Source: Lingula anatina (Eukaryota; Brachiopoda; Lingulata; Lingulida; Lingulidae). From it: a DNA stretch of 64,000 nucleotides. The notes beneath the pieces were generated by a model. The model saw nothing but the letters and a program-made list of their open reading frames with translations, did no database searches and had not been told where the DNA came from. The position numbers and the translations under genes are program-made. The stretch is from the NCBI RefSeq assembly GCF_001039355.2, contig NW_019775926.1, positions 77,617 through 141,616 of the forward strand. Direction: 5' to 3'. Positions 11,265 through 22,600 of the stretch are shown piece after piece (position 1 is the stretch's first letter; every line of letters begins with the position of its first letter).

Positions 11265-13294
11265 TCAATTGGTTGGTGTTTTATTCTGATTTTTGTGACT
11301 CCTCCAAAATTTCCTCTTTGAATTGTGCCTTTTTCTCCTTCCGGTACAAATACCTGCAATTAAATATTGAAAAATGAATCAATACAAAAACCACTTCATA
11401 CGAACCAATCTCTTATTTCAAACCATTTTTATAATTGTACAGGTAGGCCTTCTCTATATGCAGGCCCTACATGTATATCCTCCACTTAAACTTATGAAAC
11501 CATCTTCATCGGACAATAGAACCAAAAACACGCTGATGGTCAAAAGAATAACGTGAACTCCGTCTTCCATGATCATATTTATATTATCATATTCTATCCT
11601 CTATTGCATATATCTTTCTGTAAAATATTTAATGTGCTTCATCACAACGGCAGTGATATATTCGGCTTCAATAAACTATATTTCTTTAAATACCTATCTA
11701 AATATCTAAATGTTCGAAATTATACTTAGATATTAAAATCATACAACGAAAAGAAACGACTTACAGTCTGATAGTCTTTCTTCAAGCACAGAAAGCTGAG
11801 CACTCATCGAGTAAAACCTGGTCTCCATCTCCGTCTTCATGTCTTTGAGGTTAGAAAATATAAAGGAGACCTCGGACTCGTGTGGAGAACTTGTTGGTTG
11901 CATTGTGGTAGTTGCGACAGGCGGCAGTTTGCCGGTTGTGATCACCACTGTTGCAGCGGCTTCTTTCGTTGTCGGTTTCGTTGAAGATGTTTCTGGTGTT
12001 AAGAATTCCTTTAATCCGATGGGATCTAAGTCCACTTTTGTAGCATTGTGAAGAATTGCTTTCAAGTCACTTTTCAACGCTTTCTGAAAAAAGGCATTTA
12101 TTTAATCAGGTAAAATAACATCACAGTGATGCCCTGATATTGAATCTTATAAAGTTTTTACTCTGAACCTTACAAAGTCGCACCTTTCTTTTTTTGAGAT
12201 TACACACGGCCTTTTCCAACAATTTGGGTCTACAACGCTAAAATCTAGAAATATCCTTTCTGTTCTAAGCTTTCGTACCGGTACCAACATATTCGTTAAT
12301 TCCGACTTTATTGTTATTATCATTAGAATTATTTGTGATTGCTTTCTGAATGAAAAATCATGTTCAGTATTTTTCTAAAACTCACATTTTCTTGTTGAAG
12401 ATTCTCCACTTCAGAAGAAAGTTTTTGGATTTTTTTATCCAACAATTTATATTCTTTGGAGCATGACAAACAAACTGAAAGAGAAAACGAATAAAGCGTT
12501 AAACAAAGAAACACTAATAAGAAATGCAGCTGAAGAACAAATCAGGCCCCAAAAAGCACATAAATCTCACCATATTTTTTATTCATATTCAAATGGCTAA
12601 TGTGTCAGCAAAATTAAAACAGTGAAGGGAACAGTAATCGTTTATTTACATTGAATAAATTAACATGATAATTAAAAAATAATCGTGGAAGCTCAATAGA
12701 TTAGCCAGGAAATCAGACTCAGAATATTTATATAAACCCCAAGTTGAAGAAGAAATATTGAGTAAATTCAGTTTTACCAATATCAGCTCTTACATTCACA
12801 GGATTTTCCATCCGCACCAAGAGAAAATCCATCACTGCAGGTACATGAAAAACTGCCTTCCGTGTTGACGCATTTGTGGGAGCAGCTATGCTCACCAGAC
12901 TTACATTCGTCTATATCTGTCAGGAAAAATGGATTTAATTTTAAATTCTAATTTTTAATTTTGGATGACACAAAGGCTTGAAACTTGTTTACGATTTGCG
13001 GAAAAATAATTGTCGAAAAAATTTCCGCACATGTTAAAATTTATTCGGATTCAAATCAACTACCTTCCATCTCCTCAGAAAAAGTCAAATTATCATATTT
13101 ACAAAGATGTCTTTCCCAGAAATGATACGTATTTGTTGTTGATGAAATGTTTGACCGTTTTAATTTGAATTGAAATGATCAGAAAACTTAAGAGTGCCAA
13201 CCTGTCTTGCAGTCTTTCCCCGTCCACCCAGCAGGACACTTGCATCTGTCTGGCTGGACGCAAAAACCACTCCCACATCCTTTACTACACACAG
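11265..13294 (-). CDS. EGFL7/EGFL8-like gene, 3' half (redundant copy)
   Basis: Exons 13202-13294 (EGF), 12794-12916 (calcium-binding EGF), 12386-12474 and 11765-12083 (coiled-coil region) and 11265-11353 (basic C-terminus and stop) repeat, exon for exon and with equal lengths, the exons at 17570-19601. The 5' exons are not attached because the contig ends at 13348. Use the complete model at 17570-24217 for the protein. Differences are few, for example DKKIQK here against DKKLQK there. Confidence 0.85.
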
Positions 13295-13301
13295 CTGGAA
13301 A

Positions 13302-13344
<43 letters not shown>

Positions 13345-13347
13345 ATA

Positions 13348-13348
13348 N
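13348..13348. other. Single-N scaffold join between overlapping contigs
   Basis: Sequence to the right (from 13351) restarts at the equivalent of 7497. The join therefore duplicates about 5.85 kb. Confidence 0.85.
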
Positions 13349-13402
13349 ATGTAGCCCCTGATTATGAGCGTGAGTGTTAGCGAGTGCGTGCGCTTACAAG
13401 TG

Positions 13403-13570
13403 CAGGGGCGGATCCAGAGATATTTCCTGACAGTCTTCCAAATTATTTTTGTTAATCCATCCTCCATTTTTGACCGTCTTCCGACAGAAAATATTAGATA
13501 CCCGTCAATGTAAACTTTAAAATCTGACCGTCTTCCGGAAGACCCAGAAGACGGCCTAAATCCGCCCCTG
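13403..13570. mobile_element. MITE family B, copy 2 (haplotype-specific insertion)
   Basis: A 168-bp element with ends CAGGGGCGGATCC and AAATCCGCCCCTG, inverted relative to the copy at 2184-2353. An exact 5-bp duplication AAGTG flanks it (13398-13402, 13571-13575). The corresponding place in the other copy (around 7545) has a single AAGTG and no element, which proves insertion and not loss. Confidence 0.92.
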
Positions 13571-14072
13571 AAGTGCATGTGTGTGCTTGTCAGCATAAGG
13601 GTTAGGGCAAACCGTCACATATAGCTCTGTTGGTAACTAAAATTTGTCAACTAAAATGCTTCAACTCATCTCATTTTCAAAACAAGAAGTATTCTGCGGT
13701 TGTTCCAAACATTTTCCCATAGAAATAAATGCAATTCAGGTCTCTCAATTTCACATCTGAACTTGGAGAATGTTTATCATAAGTGTACCAACGAGACAGC
13801 GATTGTATCGCTGATATTCCTTTCAGTTTAATGTGTTCCTCTATCGATGAGAAGTGATATTGTTCAGATGAATTTGAAATTTAATTTATTTTCCTTGCGC
13901 TTATCAACGTGCAGTCTTTGTCCCATTAAATGTTCTCACGACAGGTGAAGTTGGTTTTCTTCGAATTTGAAATTTTTGACGTCAAAGTCGGAGCTGCAAT
14001 CCAGAAACTTATTGATAATAAGAATGAGCGAAAGCTTCGGCAGCAATTTATGTTGTGGATCTGAGAGTAAAG

Positions 14073-14728
14073 ATGTCGCGTAAAAGTAAATATTTCATCG
14101 TTCTTGTAATGTTAATTGCACTATGGTCGTCGGTATACGCGCAGATATCAAGCAGTAAGTAGTATTAAGTCTACTACAAGCAATCTACCATTATATTTAA
14201 TTGTAGTTTTGCTAATTTTGCTTCATAAATAATTTTTTTGAAAAAAACTGATTTACTTTATAACTTATAATGTGACGTACTTAATACTAAAGTATACACG
14301 GAGTAAAAAAAAAAAAGAAAAATCGATATGTCTTTTAAACCAATGGTATTAAATCACGCTATAGACATAATTTGACTATATAACAAAATACACTGTATCA
14401 TTATCAGCTGCTCAAACATGGCAGGCGATTTTTTATTTAAAAAATCTAGGTGAGCTGATCAAATTTGTTCGTGACGGACTGGACGAAACCATCCATGACG
14501 ACGGCAAGGCCCTGTCGGCTGCTTTGGTGGAGTCATCCAATGAATGGGTGAAGCTGGATGAACGGTGGCCGGCGCTGGAAAATCTTTGGCAATATCTGGG
14601 CACCAGCGTGGTTGAGGAATTCGAAGAAAGAAATAGGTGGAGCAAGAGTGCAGTGGATTGGTCAGAGAAGGTAGATTCCCCTTGTCTTCCGTTATTGTGC
14701 TTATTTAATGTGACCGGTAAAGAAACCG

Positions 14729-14766
<38 letters not shown>

Positions 14767-15575
14767 ATCAACACAAACAAACGAATAAAAAGCTTGACAG
14801 GACGATGTCTTTTATGCCTAGACAAAAAACATCAGAAAATGTTTTTTCATGGACAAGCACGTGTATATTTTAAATTTTCCTATAAGAAAAACCAAATACT
14901 TTCTTTTTCTCTTAACTTTCATTATATTTCATTATATTTATATAATAAACTCTTTCATTATGCTTATTTATTTTTGTTTTTAAATACAACAGGTAAGACA
15001 CGTCAAAAATGTCATGATATACCTCCTTTCCACATTCAAACAATTCACAGAAAGTGATTGTCAGATACAAGAAATGTACATTTCCAATTTACGCTGTCTA
15101 TTAAACTGAAGCAAATAATAAACTGGGGAGAAAAAGCGCCATAATAAACATTTTAGAAAGGTTTATAAGGAGGACATCGGTAAAGATAATTCACGATAAC
15201 ATTGACGACGGTTATTCGAAGTAAAAAGTTGCAAATGAAAGATTGAAATTAATATGTCGTTTGAACATGTCGTTTGTGGCGAGCATAAAAGAGAATATGT
15301 ATCTATGGGATACGAAGATTGATGGTGTTATAATAATAGCATTCATAAGATCGAGAATCAAATTCCGTCATCGAAGAAGCAAGTTGAGAGAAAAAGAAGG
15401 TATTTGGTCCTTTTTAAAGAACAATTTAAGATATACATGTACTTGTTATGAAAAAAAAACTTATTCTCACGCATAGGTTTTTTGTCTGGGCATTGAAAAA
15501 TAGTCTTTTCAAGCTTTTTGTTTGTTTGTTTGTGTTGATAGTTTTTTACTCGGTTTCTTTACCGGTCACATACCT

Positions 15576-15614
<39 letters not shown>

Positions 15615-16752
15615 AGACGAATATTCTTTGATTAGGCCAATAGATTATACATAATGTTTACATATTATAATATCTCATTAACAGTCAAAATTATGAAGCG
15701 TTTTTTTTTTAAACTTAGGACCCCTTATTTATTTATTTATTAATTTATTATATTGTCAGGTGATCGAATGGATGTCAAAACTGATGAAAATCATCACTGC
15801 CCTCCAGATCCCCTGCAGCGCTGTGCAGGATACAGCTCTCATCAACCAAGCTCTTGCAGACATGCGGAAAGCCGTAGACATCAATACTAAGGAGGGGCTG
15901 ACAGTGACACTCGGAAAGATATCGGAATCAGCCCGACTTCACTCGAATGCCTCCGACAAAATCCGTGGCCTTTCGGCAGACTTCGTCGTAGTGACGTACA
16001 TGCAGTTTCTTCCTTTTCTGGGCAACTTGTCGGATGTTGCAGTGCGTTTGGAGGACGTGGTGAAGGACTGCAAAGAACCACTCAAGAGAGATGTTCATTA
16101 TGAGAACTTGCAAGAGCTTGTTTGGGATTTAAGAGAAATTAAGAATAATGCTGACGCGTTGCAAGAAGAGAGCAAATCCAATGTGGAGCGTGTAGAGATG
16201 TTATACGAAATGTGTAATGGTGAGTTTTTCTGAGACTTTTCAAAGTAAGGGATGAATTTGGAATTATTTTGAACATTTCTATCTAGCAAAAGGAACCTCA
16301 CATTTTTTGATAAACTTGTAATTATACACTCGTTTAATTTATGTACATATTCAATCTTAGTAAAAGAAATCGTAAATTGTTACATACAAAATGCAAATAT
16401 GTTATCATATACTAAAAGCCTTTTCTCGAGGGGGGGGGGGGGAGGGCAATAATCGCACGCAAAAATCCCCCGCTCTGTCAAATTCTAATATTGATAGATG
16501 ACAGACATTATTTGTTGGGAAATAATCCGTTCTCACTATATATCAGATGCCGGCCGAGTTCGACTGTGCGAAGCCTTCAGTCGAATCAGCCAGAACAGGA
16601 CATCTTCCACGTCAAACCCAGGCAGGAGGCGGAATGGAAGAGAAGCCCGATCGTTACCCGCCCCAAGATTCTTCAGTAACTGGATCTTCAGAGGAAACAG
16701 AAAGAGGTCTATTGCAGGCACCAGTAAAAAACGTTCCTTCAGCAAACCGTAG
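14073..16752 (+). CDS. Secreted helical protein of unknown family, copy 2
   Basis: Exons 14073-14154, 14450-14670, 15760-16219 and 16547-16752 give 322 residues, with the same design as 8051-10456: signal peptide, long helical body, four cysteines and a basic Ser/Arg tail. Relative to the other copy I see Y/F, I/N, M/V, A/V, N/H and A/E replacements in the body and a two-codon insertion plus several changes in the tail. In the 460-bp exon about half of the few differences change an amino acid. Intron 2 begins with a long poly-A tract (about 14732-14764). Probably an allele of the first copy, given the N join, though a true tandem paralogue cannot be excluded by sequence alone. Confidence 0.75.
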
Positions 16753-17569
16753 GGCAGACAGTTCCGAATCTTTGTCGTGGGAAAAGAGATGGTCGTCAAA
16801 TAATGAAAATGCTGGGTTTTAAGGTAATAAATGACTTTAGAAGAAGATTGGGATGGTGAAGACAAAGCGTCAATGTAATGAAATAATTATAATACATTTA
16901 AAAATGTGCGTACATTTAATTTGTCACAGTCACTAATAATATAAAGTAATGCTGGTTTTGACTGGCAACGTGTCAACAAGAGACTTGCCTGTGCACAAAT
17001 ACACATGAATTATTCAAACTATTTTTTCATTAACAATAGCGTTCAACGCAAGATGGAAATCAAATACTTGGCTTTAATTTTCTTTATGCTGAAAAATAGC
17101 ACTGTGGGCAGGTTTTCGACAAAGCAAACAGGGGAATAAAAAAAATCAGAGTTGTCATGATATTAAACTAAGATGCATCATACTTAAATTTTTTGAGGTA
17201 GAAGAAAAGAAACATTATAAAACTTCAGTTTCAGGGTTTAACAGAGGTTTCAAGACCTAGTGGAAACATTACATTTTCAATTATGCTTATCCTTCCTTGC
17301 CACAATATTTACTTTTTTCTTGTAATCCTATATTTTTGATGACAATAGAGAGATTATACAGAGACAAGTGACGGAAAAACAAGTGATTATAGCAAAGTTA
17401 AGAATCTTGGTCAAAATTGATCAATTTCTTAATTAATTAATAAAAAACAATCAAAATGAATTATATATTTGTTCAATACTAAACACTTCTCTTCCTGTAT
17501 AAATCTACTTTATAATAAACTTATTTTTTTCATTTCTGACATCTTGTTTGACTAGGTTATTTTTCCGTA

Positions 17570-19608
17570 TCAATTGGTTGGTGTTTTATTCTGATTTTTG
17601 TGACTCCTCCAAAATTTTCTCTTTGAATTGTGCCTTTTTCTCCTTCCGGTGCAAATACCTGCAATTAAATATTGAAAAATGAATCAATACAAAAACCACT
17701 TCATACGAGCCAAGCTCTTATTTCAAACTGTTTTTATAATTGTACAGGTAGGCATTCTCTATATGCAGGACCTACATGTATATCCTCCACCTAAACTTAT
17801 GAAACCATCTTCATCGGACAATAGAACCAAAAACATGCTGATGGTCAAAAGAATAACGTGAACTCCGTCTTCCATGATCATATTTCTATTATCATATTCT
17901 ATCCTCTATGGCATATATCTTTCTGTAAAACATTTAATGTGCTTCATCACCACGGCAGTGATATATTCGGCTTCAATAAACTATATTTCTTTAAATACCT
18001 ATCTAAATATCTAAATGTTCGAAATTACACTTAGATATTAAAATCATACAACGAAAAGAAACGACTTACAGTCTGATAGTCTTTCTTCAAGCACAGAAAG
18101 CTGAGCACTCATCGAGTAAAACCTGGTCTCCATCTCCGTCTTCATGTCTTTGAGGTTAGAAAATATAAAGGAGACCTCGGACTCTTGTGGAGAACGTGTT
18201 GGTTGCATTGTGGTAGTTGCGACAGGCGGCAGTTTGCCGGTTGTGATCACCACTGTTGCAGCGGCTTCTTTCGTTGTCGGTTTCGTTGACGAAGTTTCTG
18301 GTGTTAAGAATTCCTTTAATCCGATGGGATCTAAGTCCACTTTTGTAGCATTGTGAAGAATTGCTTTCAAGTCACTTTTCAGCGCTTTCTGAAATAAGGC
18401 ATTTATTAAATCAGGTAAAATAACATCACAGTGATGCCCTGATATTGAATCTTCTAAAGTTTTTACTCTGAACCTTACAAAGTCGCACCTTCTTTTTTTG
18501 AGATTACACACGGCCTTTTCCAACAATTTGTGTCTACAACGCTCAAATCTAGAAATATCCTTTCTGTTCTTAGCTTTCGTACCGGTACCAACATATTCGT
18601 TAATTCCGACTTTATTATTATTATTATCATTAGAATTATTTGTGATTGGTTTCTGAATGAAAAATCATGTTCAGTATTTTTCTAAAACTCACATTTTCTT
18701 GTTGAAGATTCTCCACTTCAGAAGAAAGTTTTTGGAGTTTTTTATCCAACAATTTATATTCTTTGGAGCATGACAAACAAACTGAAAGAGAAAACGAATA
18801 AAGCGTTAAACAAAGAAACACTAATAAGAAATGCAGCTGAAGAACAAATCAGGCCCCAAAAAGCACATAAATCTCACCATATTTTTTATTCATATTCAAA
18901 TGGCTAATGTGTCAGCAAAATTAAAACAGTGAAGGGAACAGTAATCGTTTATTTACATTGAATAAATTAACATGATAATTAAAAAATAATCGTGGAAGCT
19001 CAATAGATTAGCCAGGAAATCAGACTCAGAATATTTATATAAACCCCAAGTTGAAGAAGAAATATTGAGTAAATTCAGTTTTACCAATATCAGCTCTTAC
19101 ATTCACAGGATTTTCCATCCGCACCAAGAGAAAATCCATCACTGCAGGTACATGAAAAACTGCCTTCTGTGTTGACGCATTTGTGGGAGCAGCCATGCTC
19201 ACCAGACTTACATTCGTCTATATCTGTCAGGAAAAATGGATTTAATTTTAAATTCTAATTTTTAATTTTGAATGACACAAAGGCTTGAAACTTGTTTACG
19301 ATTTGCGGAAAAATAATTGTCGAAAAAATTTCGGCACATGTTAAAATTTATTCGGATTCAAATCAACTACCTTCCACCTCCTCAGAAAAAGTCAAATTAT
19401 CATATTTAAAAAGATGTCTTTCCCAGAAATGATACGTATTTGTTGTTGATGAAATGTTTGACCGTTTTAATTTGAATTGAAATGATCTGAAAACTTAAGA
19501 GTGCAAACCTGTCTTGCAGTCTTTCCCCGTCCACCCAGCAGGACACTTGCATCTGTCTGGCTGGACGCAAAAACCACTGCCACATTCTTTACTGCACACA
19601 GCTGGAAA

Positions 19609-19639
<31 letters not shown>

Positions 19640-22600
19640 AAACACGCCTTAGCGTGTTGATTCATAGTAATTTAAACGTACATGTACATGTAAATATGTC
19701 CTATGTAATTATCTTATTTCTTTTTGAACTACGGCGACCCGCTGCATTAGTCTGTAGTCAAAATTTGTAGACTATACGAATAATAAGTGGGATTAGGGGA
19801 AAAAGAAGAGAGAGAGGAAGAAAGAGAGAAAAGAAAACAATACGAAGTAAAAAGAAATTAATCTAAATTGTTGAGCTACAAGGGGACAGATACTTTACGC
19901 AAGGGCGGATCCAGGATTATTTGAAGGGGGTCCGCGGATGCGAAGCCAACCCTCCCCCCCCCCCCCCCAATTTGGTATTAGAGGGAGAACGGTGCCATTT
20001 GGTACGGTGTGATTCAGCTAGTCAAAATTCTATTTTTAGAAGAGACCATTGGTGTTATTTTTTTTCAAGAATTGAAGGTGTGGTGGGGGGGGGGGGGGGG
20101 GGTCAGGTTCCCCCTAGCCTGACCCCCCCTAAACCCGCCATTGATACGCACGTTTCATGCAGGAAGTAGTGTAGGGCGTGACCCTTTTCCAGCCATGACA
20201 ACAGTTATATACTCTCTGCTTCTGAACGTGGTTTTGATAGACCTTTCTGTAAGCTAGCTGGTAAGTCAACCTGGTAAGAAAACAAAATAAATAAGTTAGA
20301 AAATAAACAGATCATCAACAGAGAGAGGAATAAATAGATAACGGGATAGTTAAAAAAATAGATGCGATGCAATGACTGAAAATGAATGCCTCTGCATCTA
20401 ATTCTATTTGTTGTTCTCAAGGACGCACGAAATTCTTCAAAAACATATAACCGAGTTAATTTGCTTTTACAGGTTTTCAAAAACCAAGTACGTTAATAAA
20501 AATATAACAACGAGGAACCAAGCAAATGTATAAAATATCTAGTTCGGAAGCTTCACTTTTCTAAGGGTGTAAATTTACAAAGTGGACAAAATGTTCGATT
20601 TGTAACTTTTCGTATTATTGCAACTACTGTTATTTCGTTTCAGGATAAAGCAATAGGAAATTCTCAATATATTTTCATAAACCCCCTTGTTTCAAGCTTA
20701 AGTTTTCAATAGCATGGAATACTTAACCTGAAAGTCGAGCACATGCCATAGTAGCCGTTATTGCAGGAATGCAAGTATCTCTTGTACTCCGGCTTGCAGT
20801 ATGTCTGCGTCACTTGTACAGGAATGTTCACGAAGCGGTCTCTAGCGCACACGTGTCTCCTATAGAAATAGAAAATATTTGGGGATTTATAGAAACCGCT
20901 ATCTTTATTTTGCCCTTAAAAACTATAGCAAGGAATCATAATAACGATATATGAATTTTTTTCGTTTAGTTTCGACAGTTTCTCTCAATTGATGGCGAGC
21001 TCTCCACAGTCAGTTGCAATTTAAATGATTTAATAAATACCACAGCGTTTTACGTTTTAAAACCTAGATAAGACTTTTGTGAGCAAGGTATCTCATTGTT
21101 TTCGAATGACGCTTGGGTTCTTTAGCGCAATGAAACGTAGGTTAGAGCCCAAGCAGATTTTAAGAAAAGGAAAAAAAATCATTCCTTAATTATAAATAAC
21201 ATAAGTTAATAAAATATGTTCAAGAAATCTGTGACGTGCATCCAAAGTGATGATCATTGTAATAAAAAAAATGTGAATCAATGTGATCATTGTAATAAAA
21301 AAAATGTGAATCAACCTCCGATCGCAGTTGTCGATGGTGACCACCCTCGAGCTCAGCGTGAAGTGAACAATATCAACCGCATTAATTCCAGAAAATTCTA
21401 AATTAATTTACTACTGCATTCTTTGTTAAGTGCATGGGTCAAATAAGACGGGATCATTGCATTGCCTTCTTTGCACCGTGATATACGAGACCACATACTC
21501 ATCGCTAAAAAACACAGAATTGCTTTTAAAGGGGAAATGTAAATGGGCCGACCAGAAGAGGGTCTTTTCTTTTATGGCGCAATGCACTCAGATCTAAGAA
21601 AGGTACTCCTTTACTTTTCTGTTCAGCACCTGTATCCTCTCGAAACAGTGACGCCATGCAGAATCGGAAACGATCACAGAATAGATCAAATTGTCCCAAA
21701 CAGATCACTTGAATAACTCTATATCTAGGTGAAATACGATAATCTCTGCAATATAGGGGAATGTAAGGACTGAGGAAGCGGTTTAAGGGGGAGGGGAGGG
21801 GGTAAAATAACACCAATAGTAAGTTTAGACAAAGTTTACATTGCCTTCGCGGAGTAGGCCTCATAACTAGTCGTAACACATTATACAATGTCAATGAAGC
21901 CAATTAAAATATCAAAACCCCTCAAAAATCGGTTGAATTTTTCACAACATACAAAATTTTTTTTAATGTTATTGAAGTCCATAAAACGACAACCTTTAGA
22001 ATAAACTGTTCCGCTGTGGGACTAATATTTTTGAGACTTGTTTGGCCTGCAGACCATATCCATACATTGGGTCCTAGATTGGCTGTATTTCAATCAAAAT
22101 ATATTTATATTTACACAGGTTGCGCTGACAATTCTCTCTTGCTGACACCTCCATTATCTGACCAGCTATATGTTACATCAATTACAATAAAACAATTGTT
22201 CGCCCGTTGGTTTCAATCTGCCTAGGAAAACAATTATAATCTATAATACGTTCTTAGGTTGCCTTTTCAAAAAGGGCTATTTCATTGATATTTTCATTTG
22301 AAAAAAGAACGAGTTCCGTTTCTCAACAGTTGTATTCCCTAACAATTTTCTGCCATAGATTTTACATATTTTATCTATTATTTGCACCATTATTTTTGAT
22401 AATTTTGAATAAAAAAATATTTGCTGCGCACGTGAGAAAAAGCCGTCTCGTTATCTTGAAGCAGCACTTTTGCAGGATAAACCTCTCGAATTTCGACCTC
22501 CGGTGGCTGAGTAAATAGACCGTACATCGTCTAGTCTTGAGCACCCTGGCGTTCAATTCCAGATTCTTTCATAATTTGAGGATAGTTTTAAAAAAGGATT

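Larger units (their letters stand above)
7497..13347. repeat. Contig end redundant with 13351-19640
   Basis: The whole stretch recurs in the same order and orientation after the N at 13348, with scattered substitutions and small indels and one 168-bp MITE present only in the second copy. It contains the orphan gene copy 1 and the 3' exons of the EGFL7-like gene. It ends inside an (AAAT)n microsatellite (13297-13347), a common place for a contig to stop. It is best read as the alternative haplotype. Confidence 0.85.
13351..19640. repeat. Contig start redundant with 7497-13347
   Basis: The second haplotype-like copy of the orphan gene and EGFL7-like 3' exons. This contig continues without a break into the EGFL7-like 5' exons, so it is the copy to keep. 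Confidence 0.85.

Noticed and set aside
7497-19640. Recent tandem gene duplication of the secreted orphan gene and EGFL7-like gene
   Set aside because: The duplicate border coincides with an N, one copy of the EGFL7-like gene is truncated exactly there, and the differences look allelic.
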